Part shown: positions 33,827-41,673 of the stretch, in pieces
How positions within the stretch are numbered: position 1 is the first letter of the stretch
Layout of the letters: each line of letters starts with the position of its first letter
DNA from: CAYMPH01 sp964392365
Lineage (GTDB): Bacteria > Spirochaetota > UBA4802 > UBA5550
DNA length: 64,000 nt
Assembly: GCA_964392365.1 (NCBI GenBank)
Contig: CAYMPH010000002.1
Coordinates: forward strand, 248,001-312,000
Direction of reading: 5' to 3'
Made by a program: the position numbers and the translations under genes
Notes under the pieces: model-generated
The model's database searches: none
Seen by the model: the letters and a program-made list of their open reading frames with translations, nothing else
What the model was told of the DNA's origin: nothing

Positions 33827-34981
33827 ATGAGTATAAAAGATTACATTTTTACTTCAGAATCAGTTTCTGAAGGACATCCGGACAAAGTATCTGATCAGAT
33901 TTCAGATGCAATTCTTGATGCACACCTTAAAGGCGATAAAGATTCCAGGGTAGCTCTTGAAACTCTTGTTACAACTGATCTGATTGTTCTTGCAGGTGAA
34001 ATTACTTCGAATCAGAAAGTAGATTATGAAAAGATTGCCAGAGAAGTTGCAGCTGATATAGGATATAATGATCCAAGTATCGGATTTGATGCAAAAACAT
34101 GTAAAGTTGAAGTTTATGTGCATCAGCAGTCAGCAGATATTTCACAGGGCGTTACAGAGGGAGCTGGTCTTTACACAGAGCAGGGAGCAGGCGACCAGGG
34201 AATGATGTTTGGTTTTGCTGTAAATGATACAAAGGAACTCATGCCGCTTCCGATATTTCTGGCTCACAATCTTGTTAAGCATCTTGCTGCGATCAGAAAA
34301 TCAGGTGAAGTAAAATTTTTACGTCCTGATTCAAAATCTCAGGTGACAGTTCAGTATGAGAATGGAAAGCCTAAGAGAATTGATGCAATTGTATTATCAA
34401 CACAGCATTCTCCCGATGTTGAATTAAAAGAGATCAGGGAAGTATTGATTGATGCAGTTATTAAAAAAGTTATTCCGGCTAATTATATTGATAAAGATAC
34501 TAAAATTTTTATTAACCCTACCGGAAGATTTGTTATTGGCGGACCAAACGGCGATACAGGTGTTACCGGCAGAAAAATTATTGTAGATACATACGGCGGA
34601 ATGGGAAGACATGGCGGTGGAGCTTTCTCAGGAAAAGATCCATCCAAGGTTGACAGATCAGCCGCTTATATGGGCAGATATGTAGCAAAAAATGTTGTTG
34701 CTGCAGGTCTTGCAGACAGATGTGAAATACAGCTTGCTTATGCAATTGGTGTGGCTGATCCTGTTTCAGTTATGGCTGAAACTTTCGGTACAGGTAAAAT
34801 TTCGGACAATGAAATTGCTGCAAGAATCATGAAAAATTTTAACATGAAACCTGCAGGCATAATATCAACTCTTGACCTCAAAACTCCAATTTATAGAAAA
34901 ACTACAAATTATGGTCATTTCGGAAGAGAGGATTGCGGTTTTAAATGGGAAATAGCAGATAAAGCTTCGGCTTTAAAATAA
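33827..34981 (+). CDS. metK: S-adenosylmethionine synthetase
   Basis: This 384-residue enzyme makes S-adenosylmethionine from ATP and methionine. FTSESVSEGHPDKVSDQISDA is the N-terminal ATP-binding block, GAGDQGMMFGFA the signature hexapeptide region, and GGPNGDTGVTGRK with GGGAFSGKDPSKVDRSAAYM the C-terminal active-site blocks. AAGGAG precedes the ATG. I see no SAM riboswitch in the 19-base gap ahead of it. A strong terminator follows 37 bases after the stop. Confidence 0.97.
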   Translation: MSIKDYIFTSESVSEGHPDKVSDQISDAILDAHLKGDKDSRVALETLVTTDLIVLAGEITSNQKVDYEKIAREVAADIGYNDPSIGFDAKTCKVEVYVHQQSADISQGVTEGAGLYTEQGAGDQGMMFGFAVNDTKELMPLPIFLAHNLVKHLAAIRKSGEVKFLRPDSKSQVTVQYENGKPKRIDAIVLSTQHSPDVELKEIREVLIDAVIKKVIPANYIDKDTKIFINPTGRFVIGGPNGDTGVTGRKIIVDTYGGMGRHGGGAFSGKDPSKVDRSAAYMGRYVAKNVVAAGLADRCEIQLAYAIGVADPVSVMAETFGTGKISDNEIAARIMKNFNMKPAGIISTLDLKTPIYRKTTNYGHFGREDCGFKWEIADKASALK

Positions 34982-35018
34982 TCAAGTCATTACTATGCTT
35001 TTAAATCTGTTTTTAATT

Positions 35019-35053
35019 GAGGGTGTTCATAAAAGAACGCCCTCTTTATTTTT
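35019..35053 (+). terminator. Intrinsic terminator after metK
   Basis: GAGGGTGTTC, loop ATAAAA, GAACGCCCTC (10 pairs including one G-U), then TTTATTTTT. It ends the gap-metK unit. The ORF that seems to run through it from 34995 therefore very likely starts only at the ATG at 35061. Confidence 0.9.
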
Positions 35054-35060
35054 AAAACCT

Positions 35061-36572
35061 ATGAAAATTTCTCAAATTAAAAATATTATAATTATTATTC
35101 TTTTTTATTTATTAATTGCAATGGGATTATCTGCTCAAACAGAAGATGCAAATAATTCCGGCGATAAGGCTTCTGATGAAAAAGCAGCTGTTGAAAACAT
35201 TGAACAGGATAAAACTAAAGAAAAAGCTAAAAGCTTCAACATAAACGCACTTGCAGCTTACGGAATATATAATTTTTATAATGCTGATTTCAGCCTGACC
35301 CACAATGTGAAAAATTTCAGTTACCAGCTCAATGCTGATTTTCAGGGATCAAATGATTTCGGGTATATTAATTCCGGTTATTATGGCGCAAATATCGGAT
35401 TTACTGCAATGGCTGATTTTACTGAAACATGGAAATTTATTCCTGAAATTCAGTTTGTCAACACTTCAAGAGGTATGTTTTCAAATAAAGTTTACAGTAG
35501 AGAAGAGAATGATGTTTTACTGATTGATTTAAAAAATGAATATAAAGCTAATCCGTCTAGATTTGATATTAATCTTGGCATGGCTCAGTATGTACATGGG
35601 CTTGATTCTTCTATAGGATCAGAAAAAAAAAGTTTACTTCTTTTTAAGCCTGAAATCGGCTGGGAATATCTCTGGTCTGCATCAAATAAAATAAAATTTG
35701 ATACAAAATTTTATTATTACTATTATCAGAATGCAGATATTTCTGATGATATAAACCTTAGCTCAGAATTAATTGGAAGTTTTAAGCTTTTTGAGATTCT
35801 TAAAATAAATCTTGGGCCGCTGTTTGTCTGGAATAAAGATGCAGGGCCGTTTGTTTCTGGTAAAGTATCGTTAAATACTGAAGGATTAAAGTATTCTTCT
35901 TTTGAAGTTTCTTATTCATACGATTTATTGATGTTTAAACCTGAAGAGGTGTATTTTAAACAGAAATTCTCTGATTTGCAGTTTAATCTTCCTCCAAGCG
36001 CGGTTCATAATGCAAATTTAAAAATGGAGTTTGATGTTAAATTAAAATCAAATGAAAAATCATATCTTGAAAGAATGAAAATAAAACTTTCGGGAAGTTT
36101 TGAAAACAGCAGCAATTTTTATAATTATTATTCTGATCCAGTATCCGCACTGCTTAAAATAGATACTATACCTGTTTCAAAAATAAATGCTAAAGGTGAA
36201 GTATTATTTGATATAAGAATTGTAGTTCCAGTCTTAAAAATAGGGTTTGATTACGAATATAATTACTATATATCAGATAAATTTGTTACATTTAAACCGG
36301 CAAATCAGGCGGGCGCATTGTTAAGATTTGAATCATCCTGGATTGATTTTGAATATAAAAATATTTTTTATGATTCAGTTTATGCAAATCCGGAAGGAAG
36401 CTTGAAATTAGGGTGGTTTATAAAAGGCTCTGTTTCATTTCAGATAAAACTGGTGGAATCTTTTTATCTATATGCAAAGATTGACAACATTTATAATAAT
36501 TATATCAGGTATAGGACGGAATATCCTGATCCTGGAATTACTTTTGCAGGCGGACTCAGAGTTATCTTATAA
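35061..36572 (+). CDS. Probable outer-membrane beta-barrel protein
   Basis: From the ATG at 35061 the protein has 503 residues. The signal peptide includes IIIIILFYLLIAMGLSAQ, then comes a short acidic linker, then many alternating strands rich in tyrosine, phenylalanine and asparagine (NADFSLTHNVKNFSYQL, KFDTKFYYYYYQNADI). The final strand is ITFAGGLRVIL, ending in leucine rather than the usual phenylalanine. No known porin family is recognised. It precedes bamA, its likely assembly machine. Its stop codon TAA is formed at the junction with a repeat element. Confidence 0.72.
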   Translation: MKISQIKNIIIIILFYLLIAMGLSAQTEDANNSGDKASDEKAAVENIEQDKTKEKAKSFNINALAAYGIYNFYNADFSLTHNVKNFSYQLNADFQGSNDFGYINSGYYGANIGFTAMADFTETWKFIPEIQFVNTSRGMFSNKVYSREENDVLLIDLKNEYKANPSRFDINLGMAQYVHGLDSSIGSEKKSLLLFKPEIGWEYLWSASNKIKFDTKFYYYYYQNADISDDINLSSELIGSFKLFEILKINLGPLFVWNKDAGPFVSGKVSLNTEGLKYSSFEVSYSYDLLMFKPEEVYFKQKFSDLQFNLPPSAVHNANLKMEFDVKLKSNEKSYLERMKIKLSGSFENSSNFYNYYSDPVSALLKIDTIPVSKINAKGEVLFDIRIVVPVLKIGFDYEYNYYISDKFVTFKPANQAGALLRFESSWIDFEYKNIFYDSVYANPEGSLKLGWFIKGSVSFQIKLVESFYLYAKIDNIYNNYIRYRTEYPDPGITFAGGLRVIL

Positions 36573-36759
36573 GGGAATAGCGATAAATCATTTTATAGAC
36601 ATTCCCTTGGTCGAAGCCTTTTTTCACATCGTGTGCGGCTTCGACATTGAAACCTCCTTTTTGGCAGGTTCACAACAGAAGAAAGAATACCCCCACTAAC
36701 TCCCCTTAATTTAAGTGGGAGTTAGTGGGGTTGTAAAAACTAATTCTTTGAAGTTCCCA
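36572..36759 (+). repeat. TA-flanked palindromic repeat, copy 2 (188 bases)
   Basis: It starts AGGGAATAGCGATAAAT and ends CTTTGAAGTTCCCA, with TA at 36570-36571 and 36760-36761. The left hairpin (GGGAAT ... ATTCCC) matches copy 1. Two extra modules are present: TCGAAGCC/GGCTTCGA arms at about 36613-36643, and a perfect palindrome with arms CCCCACTAACTCCC and its complement near 36690-36733. The first bases of the element complete the TAA stop codon of the barrel gene. The rest of the 315-base gap up to bamA holds a TTGACA at 36774 and no gene. Confidence 0.8.
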
Positions 36760-36887
36760 TAATGAAATGGTAATTGACAAAAAACCATTTAAATTTTTTT
36801 GTAACTACTTAGATCGGAAACTTACTAATAAATACATTCCGCATAATTTTCATATAAAAGAAGACGAAAATCAGGCAAAAATATTAA

Positions 36888-39425
36888 ATGAAAAATTTTA
36901 TAAATTTATCAGCTCCTTTAATTTTCGTACTCCTTTTTCAGGGAGTTTTTGTTTATTCAGTTCCTGAAAAATATGACGGGAAAATAGTCCGCAGAATAGA
37001 TTTTGTAGGAGTTCAGAATACGAATTCCGGAGATCTAATACATATCATGAAAACTACAGTTAATTTCCCACTGAAAGCAGAAGATGTCAGACGCGATATT
37101 AAAGAAGTTTTTAAAAAAGGAAAATTTGAAAGCGTTACAGTTGATATTGAGGAGTTTAAAGATGGTGTTGCTCTCAGATTCACCTGCAAGGAAAGGCCTA
37201 TTATTAAAGAACTTCTTTTTAAAGGTTTAAAGAATATTTATGAATCAGATTTAAAAGAAGTAATAACAATAAAAGAGGGCGATGTTTTCCGTAAAGATTA
37301 CCTTGAAAAAAGTATTAAGCAGATAAAAGCTAAATACGATGAAGAGGGTTATTTCGGAGCTATGATAACCTATAAAAAAGAAAATATACGGTCTGACGGC
37401 AGTCTCGTTAAACTTACATTTGTGATTGATGAGGGTGATGAAATAAAAGTCAGAAAACTGATACTGCAGGGCGCAAAAAAAATATATCCGAAAGTTTTAA
37501 GAAGTATTATGGAAACAGCTGAACGCGGTTTTTTACAGGTAGGAACTTTTAATAAAGAAAAATATGAACAGGATAAGCTGAAAATTCTACAGTATTACAA
37601 GCAGGAAGGCTATATTGACGCTCAGATAATAGAAGATGAATTAACTTACGAATGGGTTGATCCGACGAAGAAAACTGACAGAGGAATTTATATTACTATT
37701 AAAATTTCCGAGGGTGAAATATACTATTTTGACAAATATACCGTGAAAATTAATGGAGAAGCCGGTAAAACAGTATTTAAGCCGGAAGATCTTACCCAGA
37801 AATTTGAACAAACAAATAATGGCGATATTTTTAATGACACCAAGTTCCAGATGGACAGGCAGTCAATCAGTTTCAAGTATGCTACAAAAGGTTATATATT
37901 TGCAAGGGTGGTGCCTAACAAAACAATTGTAGAGAAGGAAGTTGAGGTTAAAAAAGGTGTTAAGGAAAAAAGAAAATTTGTTACTATAGATTTTGTTATA
38001 GATGAAGGTTCCCAGGCTTATGTTGAAAGTGTTATCATCAAGGGGAACAGTAAAACAAAAAGTCATGTTATAAAAAGAGAAGTAGTACTCTACGAAGGCG
38101 AGATTTTTGATGCTTCGAAAATGCAGATATCCAGGGAGAGAATTTTCAATCTCGGATTTTTTAAACAGGTAAATGTGGATGTAAGGCCCGGCAGCAGAGA
38201 AGGCTATATGAATCTTATTATTGATGTAGAGGAGCAGCCTTCAGGTACAATTTCTCTTGGTGGCGGTTACGGAACTACAACCGGATTTTCAATTTTTGCG
38301 GATCTGGCTGAGAACAACCTGTTAGGTAATGGACAGAGAGTTGGATTAAAGTTTGAGTATGGTCCAGTAAGAAGTTCAATTACTTTATCATTTGATGAAA
38401 GATGGCTCTTTGGTGTGCCTTTAAGTTTTAGTGCATCTATCTTCTATTATTATTATCAGCTGCAATCCCCGTCTTTATTCCCGAATACTTATGATATTGC
38501 TCAATATTATAAAGAAGCAGTAGGATATTCTTTGGGTTTAGGCTACAGGTTTCTGTATTTTTTCAATACCGGTATAGGTTGGTCACAAGCATGGAGAGCA
38601 ATAAAAAATCCGAGCGGCAACAGTCCGGATATAGTTTTTCAGATAGGAGCTCTGGGCTATCAGGATAAAAGAACTCTATCAACTTATCTTTACTTTGATA
38701 ATAAGGATAACTATTTAAATCCCACACGCGGAGTTAAAGTTGGTGTAACAATATATTCCACAGGCGGCTGGCTTGGCGGTCAAGACCATTATATGAGATA
38801 TAACCCTGAATTTTTCTGGTATTTTTCTCCATTTCATATTCCTTTCCTGAAAACACATCCGCTTGTATTCGAGTTTAGAATGACAGGAACATTTCTCGGG
38901 CAGCCGCTTGGTAATGTAAATCAGGATTATGCTAAGAACGAATGGCTAGAATATGAAGACAGGCTGACCATTGGAGGTGTTGAAACTCTTAGGGCCTGGA
39001 ATTATTACGATCCTGCTTTCGCAACATCATGGAGATCAGCTGGTCTTTATCATCGAATCCTCTACGGTCTGGAGTTCAGAATACCTATACTTCCTCAAAT
39101 GCTCTGGATCGCATTGTTTTTTGATGCAGGATCCCTATGGTCAGATTCATTCTGGGAAAATCAGATGAAAACCATAAATCCCCTAATGTATGGTATTATT
39201 GCTGCAGATGAGGCAAACGGGAGTTTAAGACGGATTGATCAGTTCTTTCAAACAAATTTTCTTGCATATTTCAAATATTCTTACGGCATAGGAATAAGGG
39301 TTCAGATTCCTATGATGCCGCTTCGTTTCTGGTTCGGGCAGAAAATGGTTTTTCAGAATAACCAGTTTATGAATGTGCCGAATGGCTTTAATTTTCAGTT
39401 TGCTATAGGGGATATGAGATTTTAA
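36888..39425 (+). CDS. bamA: Outer-membrane assembly factor BamA
   Basis: This 845-residue Omp85 protein inserts beta barrels into the outer membrane. A signal peptide (about 1-24) is followed by five POTRA domains to about residue 430 (first: KIVRRIDFVGVQNTNSGDL; last: SVIIKGNSKTKSHVIKRE). The 16-strand barrel begins SLGGGYGTTTGFSIFADLAENN and contains GLEFRIPILPQM. It ends GDMRF, with the terminal phenylalanine used for barrel recognition. It overlaps the OmpH-like gene by one base, as in many genomes where bamA precedes skp. Confidence 0.96.
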   Translation: MKNFINLSAPLIFVLLFQGVFVYSVPEKYDGKIVRRIDFVGVQNTNSGDLIHIMKTTVNFPLKAEDVRRDIKEVFKKGKFESVTVDIEEFKDGVALRFTCKERPIIKELLFKGLKNIYESDLKEVITIKEGDVFRKDYLEKSIKQIKAKYDEEGYFGAMITYKKENIRSDGSLVKLTFVIDEGDEIKVRKLILQGAKKIYPKVLRSIMETAERGFLQVGTFNKEKYEQDKLKILQYYKQEGYIDAQIIEDELTYEWVDPTKKTDRGIYITIKISEGEIYYFDKYTVKINGEAGKTVFKPEDLTQKFEQTNNGDIFNDTKFQMDRQSISFKYATKGYIFARVVPNKTIVEKEVEVKKGVKEKRKFVTIDFVIDEGSQAYVESVIIKGNSKTKSHVIKREVVLYEGEIFDASKMQISRERIFNLGFFKQVNVDVRPGSREGYMNLIIDVEEQPSGTISLGGGYGTTTGFSIFADLAENNLLGNGQRVGLKFEYGPVRSSITLSFDERWLFGVPLSFSASIFYYYYQLQSPSLFPNTYDIAQYYKEAVGYSLGLGYRFLYFFNTGIGWSQAWRAIKNPSGNSPDIVFQIGALGYQDKRTLSTYLYFDNKDNYLNPTRGVKVGVTIYSTGGWLGGQDHYMRYNPEFFWYFSPFHIPFLKTHPLVFEFRMTGTFLGQPLGNVNQDYAKNEWLEYEDRLTIGGVETLRAWNYYDPAFATSWRSAGLYHRILYGLEFRIPILPQMLWIALFFDAGSLWSDSFWENQMKTINPLMYGIIAADEANGSLRRIDQFFQTNFLAYFKYSYGIGIRVQIPMMPLRFWFGQKMVFQNNQFMNVPNGFNFQFAIGDMRF

Positions 39426-39922
39426 TGAGATACTTGATTGTATCAGTGTTATTAATATTTTCCATTTCCTGTGCTACTCCTAACAGGCAGAAACTTCCAT
39501 CTGATTCCGAGATTCAGTCTGTCAGATATATAAATATACAGGCTGTATTTGAATTCTTATCCGGAAGAGACAGTGCCGCTTTAAAACTGAAGATTGATAA
39601 AGAGGAAGCAATAAAAGATCTGCAGTCGTATGAGGAAAGGCTATTATCAGACAGCAGCTCATCAAAACAAAAACTTGCTTCAGAATATAAAACAGCAAAA
39701 AAGAAATTAGCAGACTTTGAAAAAGAAGAATCAAATCTAAAAATAAAATTTTTAAAACAGATAAACACTGCAGTGAAAATTATTGCAAAAGATTTGAATG
39801 CGGATTTTATTTTAAATCTTGGTGATGAGGTTGTTTTCGCAAAGAAAAAATATGATATCACGGAAGATGTTCTCAGGGAAATCATCAAACTTGAAAAAAG
39901 AAGCGACCCGCCAGTTAAATAA
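39425..39922 (+). CDS. OmpH/Skp-like periplasmic chaperone (lipoprotein)
   Basis: This 165-residue protein has a signal ending SISC, suggesting lipidation, unlike soluble Skp. VRYINIQAVFEFLSGRDSAA is the OmpH N-terminal strand and helix. A long charged helical coiled coil (60-125) would form a tentacle, and ADFILNLGDEVVFAKKKYDITEDVL matches the C-terminal return typical of the family. It should hold unfolded barrels on their way to BamA, whose gene ends at its first base. Confidence 0.85.
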   Translation: MRYLIVSVLLIFSISCATPNRQKLPSDSEIQSVRYINIQAVFEFLSGRDSAALKLKIDKEEAIKDLQSYEERLLSDSSSSKQKLASEYKTAKKKLADFEKEESNLKIKFLKQINTAVKIIAKDLNADFILNLGDEVVFAKKKYDITEDVLREIIKLEKRSDPPVK

Positions 39923-40598
39923 TCAAAATCGGATAATTTCTTTTTTCATTACAGCTTTATTAATGCCTGCACTGTATTCATGTGCTCCGGCTAAAGAAAA
40001 TGCGATTAGAAATGCTTTTCGGGATTATTCCGGGAATTATATTATTTATATCAGCAAGAAGGATTTTACTCTTTCTGTTTATAATAAAGATTTAAAACCA
40101 GTAAAAACTTACAGAATAGCGTATGGACAAAATCCTGATCTGAGCAATAAAATTCACACAGGGGATAATAGAACTCCTGAAGGCGTATATCACATCAATG
40201 AAATCCTCAGCATGGATGCTCACAGTTCAAGCATGTCGTATCAGAAAATCAAGTCAATGAATAAGGTTTATTTCAGGGCAAAAGACGGCCATACAAAATT
40301 TAATAAAAACGATGTTGATCTGGGTGATAATGCATTCGGCCCGAGGTATTATGGAATTGATTATCCGAATGAATCAGATATAAAGCTGTATAATCAAAGA
40401 GTTGAAAAAAAAGAAATTAAGCCAATAAAAGGAAAAATTCCTGTAATCGGTTCAGGCATTGCAATTCACGGCAATACAGATGAGCTTTCAATCGGAAAAG
40501 CAGCTTCAAACGGATGTATTCGAATGTACAATAATGATATTGTTGAGCTTGAAGACTATATAAGAATAAATATGCCGGTAATAATTTCATCCTTCTGA
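39891..40598 (+). CDS. L,D-transpeptidase (YkuD domain) lipoprotein
   Basis: The frame is open from 39819. A TTG at 39891 with AGGGA upstream gives a plausible lipoprotein signal ending ALYSC. The YkuD domain has GNYIIYISKKDFTLSVYN, then TPEGVYHI and the catalytic block AIHGNTDE ... AASNGCIRMYNNDIVEL with the active cysteine in S-N-G-C-I-R. It should form 3-3 cross-links in peptidoglycan or attach proteins to it. It overlaps the 3' end of the OmpH-like gene. The exact start is uncertain. Confidence 0.82.
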   Translation: MKKEATRQLNNQNRIISFFITALLMPALYSCAPAKENAIRNAFRDYSGNYIIYISKKDFTLSVYNKDLKPVKTYRIAYGQNPDLSNKIHTGDNRTPEGVYHINEILSMDAHSSSMSYQKIKSMNKVYFRAKDGHTKFNKNDVDLGDNAFGPRYYGIDYPNESDIKLYNQRVEKKEIKPIKGKIPVIGSGIAIHGNTDELSIGKAASNGCIRMYNNDIVELEDYIRINMPVIISSF

Positions 40599-40637
40599 AA
40601 TATTATGTTGACATAATATTGCTGAATCCTGCATATT
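40599..40637 (+). promoter_or_regulatory. Promoter with perfect 10+10-base palindromic operator
   Basis: TTGACA at 40608-40613 and CATATT at 40632-40637 (18-base spacer) lie ahead of yajC. The -35 box is embedded in a perfect inverted repeat: AATATTATGT at 40599-40608 and its exact complement at 40611-40620, with TG between. This is the geometry of a repressor site. The protein that binds it is unknown. Confidence 0.65.
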
Positions 40638-40671
40638 GAATTTGATTTTTTATTTTTTGGAGGATATATTT

Positions 40672-40977
40672 ATGGGAATAGCTTTCGCACAACAGGCAGG
40701 AGCTGGTGCATCCGGATGGATGTCTTCAGCAATGAATTTCATACCTATCATACTGATGATAGTGGTTTTTTATTTTCTTCTTATCATGCCTCAGCAGAAA
40801 AGAGAGAAAGAAAGAAAGAAAATGATCGCAGCTATTCAGAAGGGTGACAGAGTATTAACTGCATCCGGTATGTATGGTATTGTTGATGAAGTAAAAGATG
40901 AAAATACTGTGGTATTGAAAATTTCTTCCAACACAAAAGTTGAATTTTTAAAAAGTGCTATTACAGGTAAAGCCTGA
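40672..40977 (+). CDS. yajC: Preprotein translocase subunit YajC
   Basis: The ATG at 40672, preceded by GGAGG, gives 101 residues. An upstream ATG at 40636 in the same frame lacks a ribosome-binding site. A single membrane helix (NFIPIILMIVVFYFLLI) is followed by the signature MPQQKREKERKKMIAAIQKGDRV and a small cytoplasmic domain. YajC joins SecD and SecF in assisting protein export. A short unknown gene separates it from secD, and the palindrome-promoter lies 34 bases upstream. Confidence 0.94.
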   Translation: MGIAFAQQAGAGASGWMSSAMNFIPIILMIVVFYFLLIMPQQKREKERKKMIAAIQKGDRVLTASGMYGIVDEVKDENTVVLKISSNTKVEFLKSAITGKA

Positions 40978-40998
40978 TTTTTTTCAGATAAATAAAGT

Positions 40999-41673
40999 AT
41001 GAAAAAATTAAGCGTACTTTTTCTCCTGGGTTTTCTTTCTGCAGTAATGATATCCGGATTGAATGCCCAGGAAAAACCTCAAATGCCTGCAGATAGGGGA
41101 ACATCATCTGCAGAAGGTACAACTTCGTCTACTGATGATAACAAGCCTAAAGCTGATGAATTGCAGAAAGAAGAAACAAAACCAATTGTTGATGAAGAAA
41201 AAAAAGTAATTAATAAGAAGCCTGAAACTGTAAAAGAAGCAGTTAAAAACAAGCCTGCTGAATTAAAAAAAGTTGAAAGAAAAAATCCGCCAGCTGAAGA
41301 ATTAAAAAAGGCTGAAAAAAAGAATTCGACTAATGAAGATAAAATTACAGAACAGGGCCTTCTTTTTATAAATGATGATTTTGTAAAATATTCAAGAATA
41401 CCTGGAATTAAAATTAAAAAACCTGCTGCTTCGGACAGGGATAATATAATAAAAGTATCTGATTCGGCAATAATAAATCCTGCCGGTGCCGATTCCAATC
41501 AGCCGCGCGGTCTTTTCGGACTCAGTAAGCGTGCAACTGATGTACTTGCAGTAAGTTCAATTATTTTTCTGATAGCAGTTATATTTATATTATATAGATC
41601 AAGATCTGGATCTCCGCGAAGAAAAACGCTTCGTAATTATTCAAAAACTACAATAAGTTCGAGGAAAAAATGA
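40999..41673 (+). CDS. Secreted low-complexity protein with C-terminal membrane helix
   Basis: I do not recognise this 224-residue protein. It has a signal peptide (about MKKLSVLFLLGFLSAVMISGLNA), then a long stretch rich in lysine, glutamate and proline with repeated K-x-P-x-E/V words (about 25-115). A short conserved-looking segment (QGLLFINDDFVKYSRIPGIKI), a membrane helix at about 184-203 and a basic tail follow. It sits inside the yajC-secD operon and overlaps the start of secD by four bases. It may be a spacer-like accessory of the translocase, which is inference. Confidence 0.7.
   Translation: MKKLSVLFLLGFLSAVMISGLNAQEKPQMPADRGTSSAEGTTSSTDDNKPKADELQKEETKPIVDEEKKVINKKPETVKEAVKNKPAELKKVERKNPPAEELKKAEKKNSTNEDKITEQGLLFINDDFVKYSRIPGIKIKKPAASDRDNIIKVSDSAIINPAGADSNQPRGLFGLSKRATDVLAVSSIIFLIAVIFILYRSRSGSPRRKTLRNYSKTTISSRKK

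Noticed and set aside
34995..35060. Upstream extension of the barrel protein from the ATG at 34995
   Set aside because: The extension runs through the strong metK terminator and would precede a perfectly good signal peptide that starts at 35061.
36767..36967. Plus-strand 66-residue ORF just before bamA
   Set aside because: It overlaps the bamA signal-peptide region in another frame and starts in the promoter area. No family resemblance is visible.
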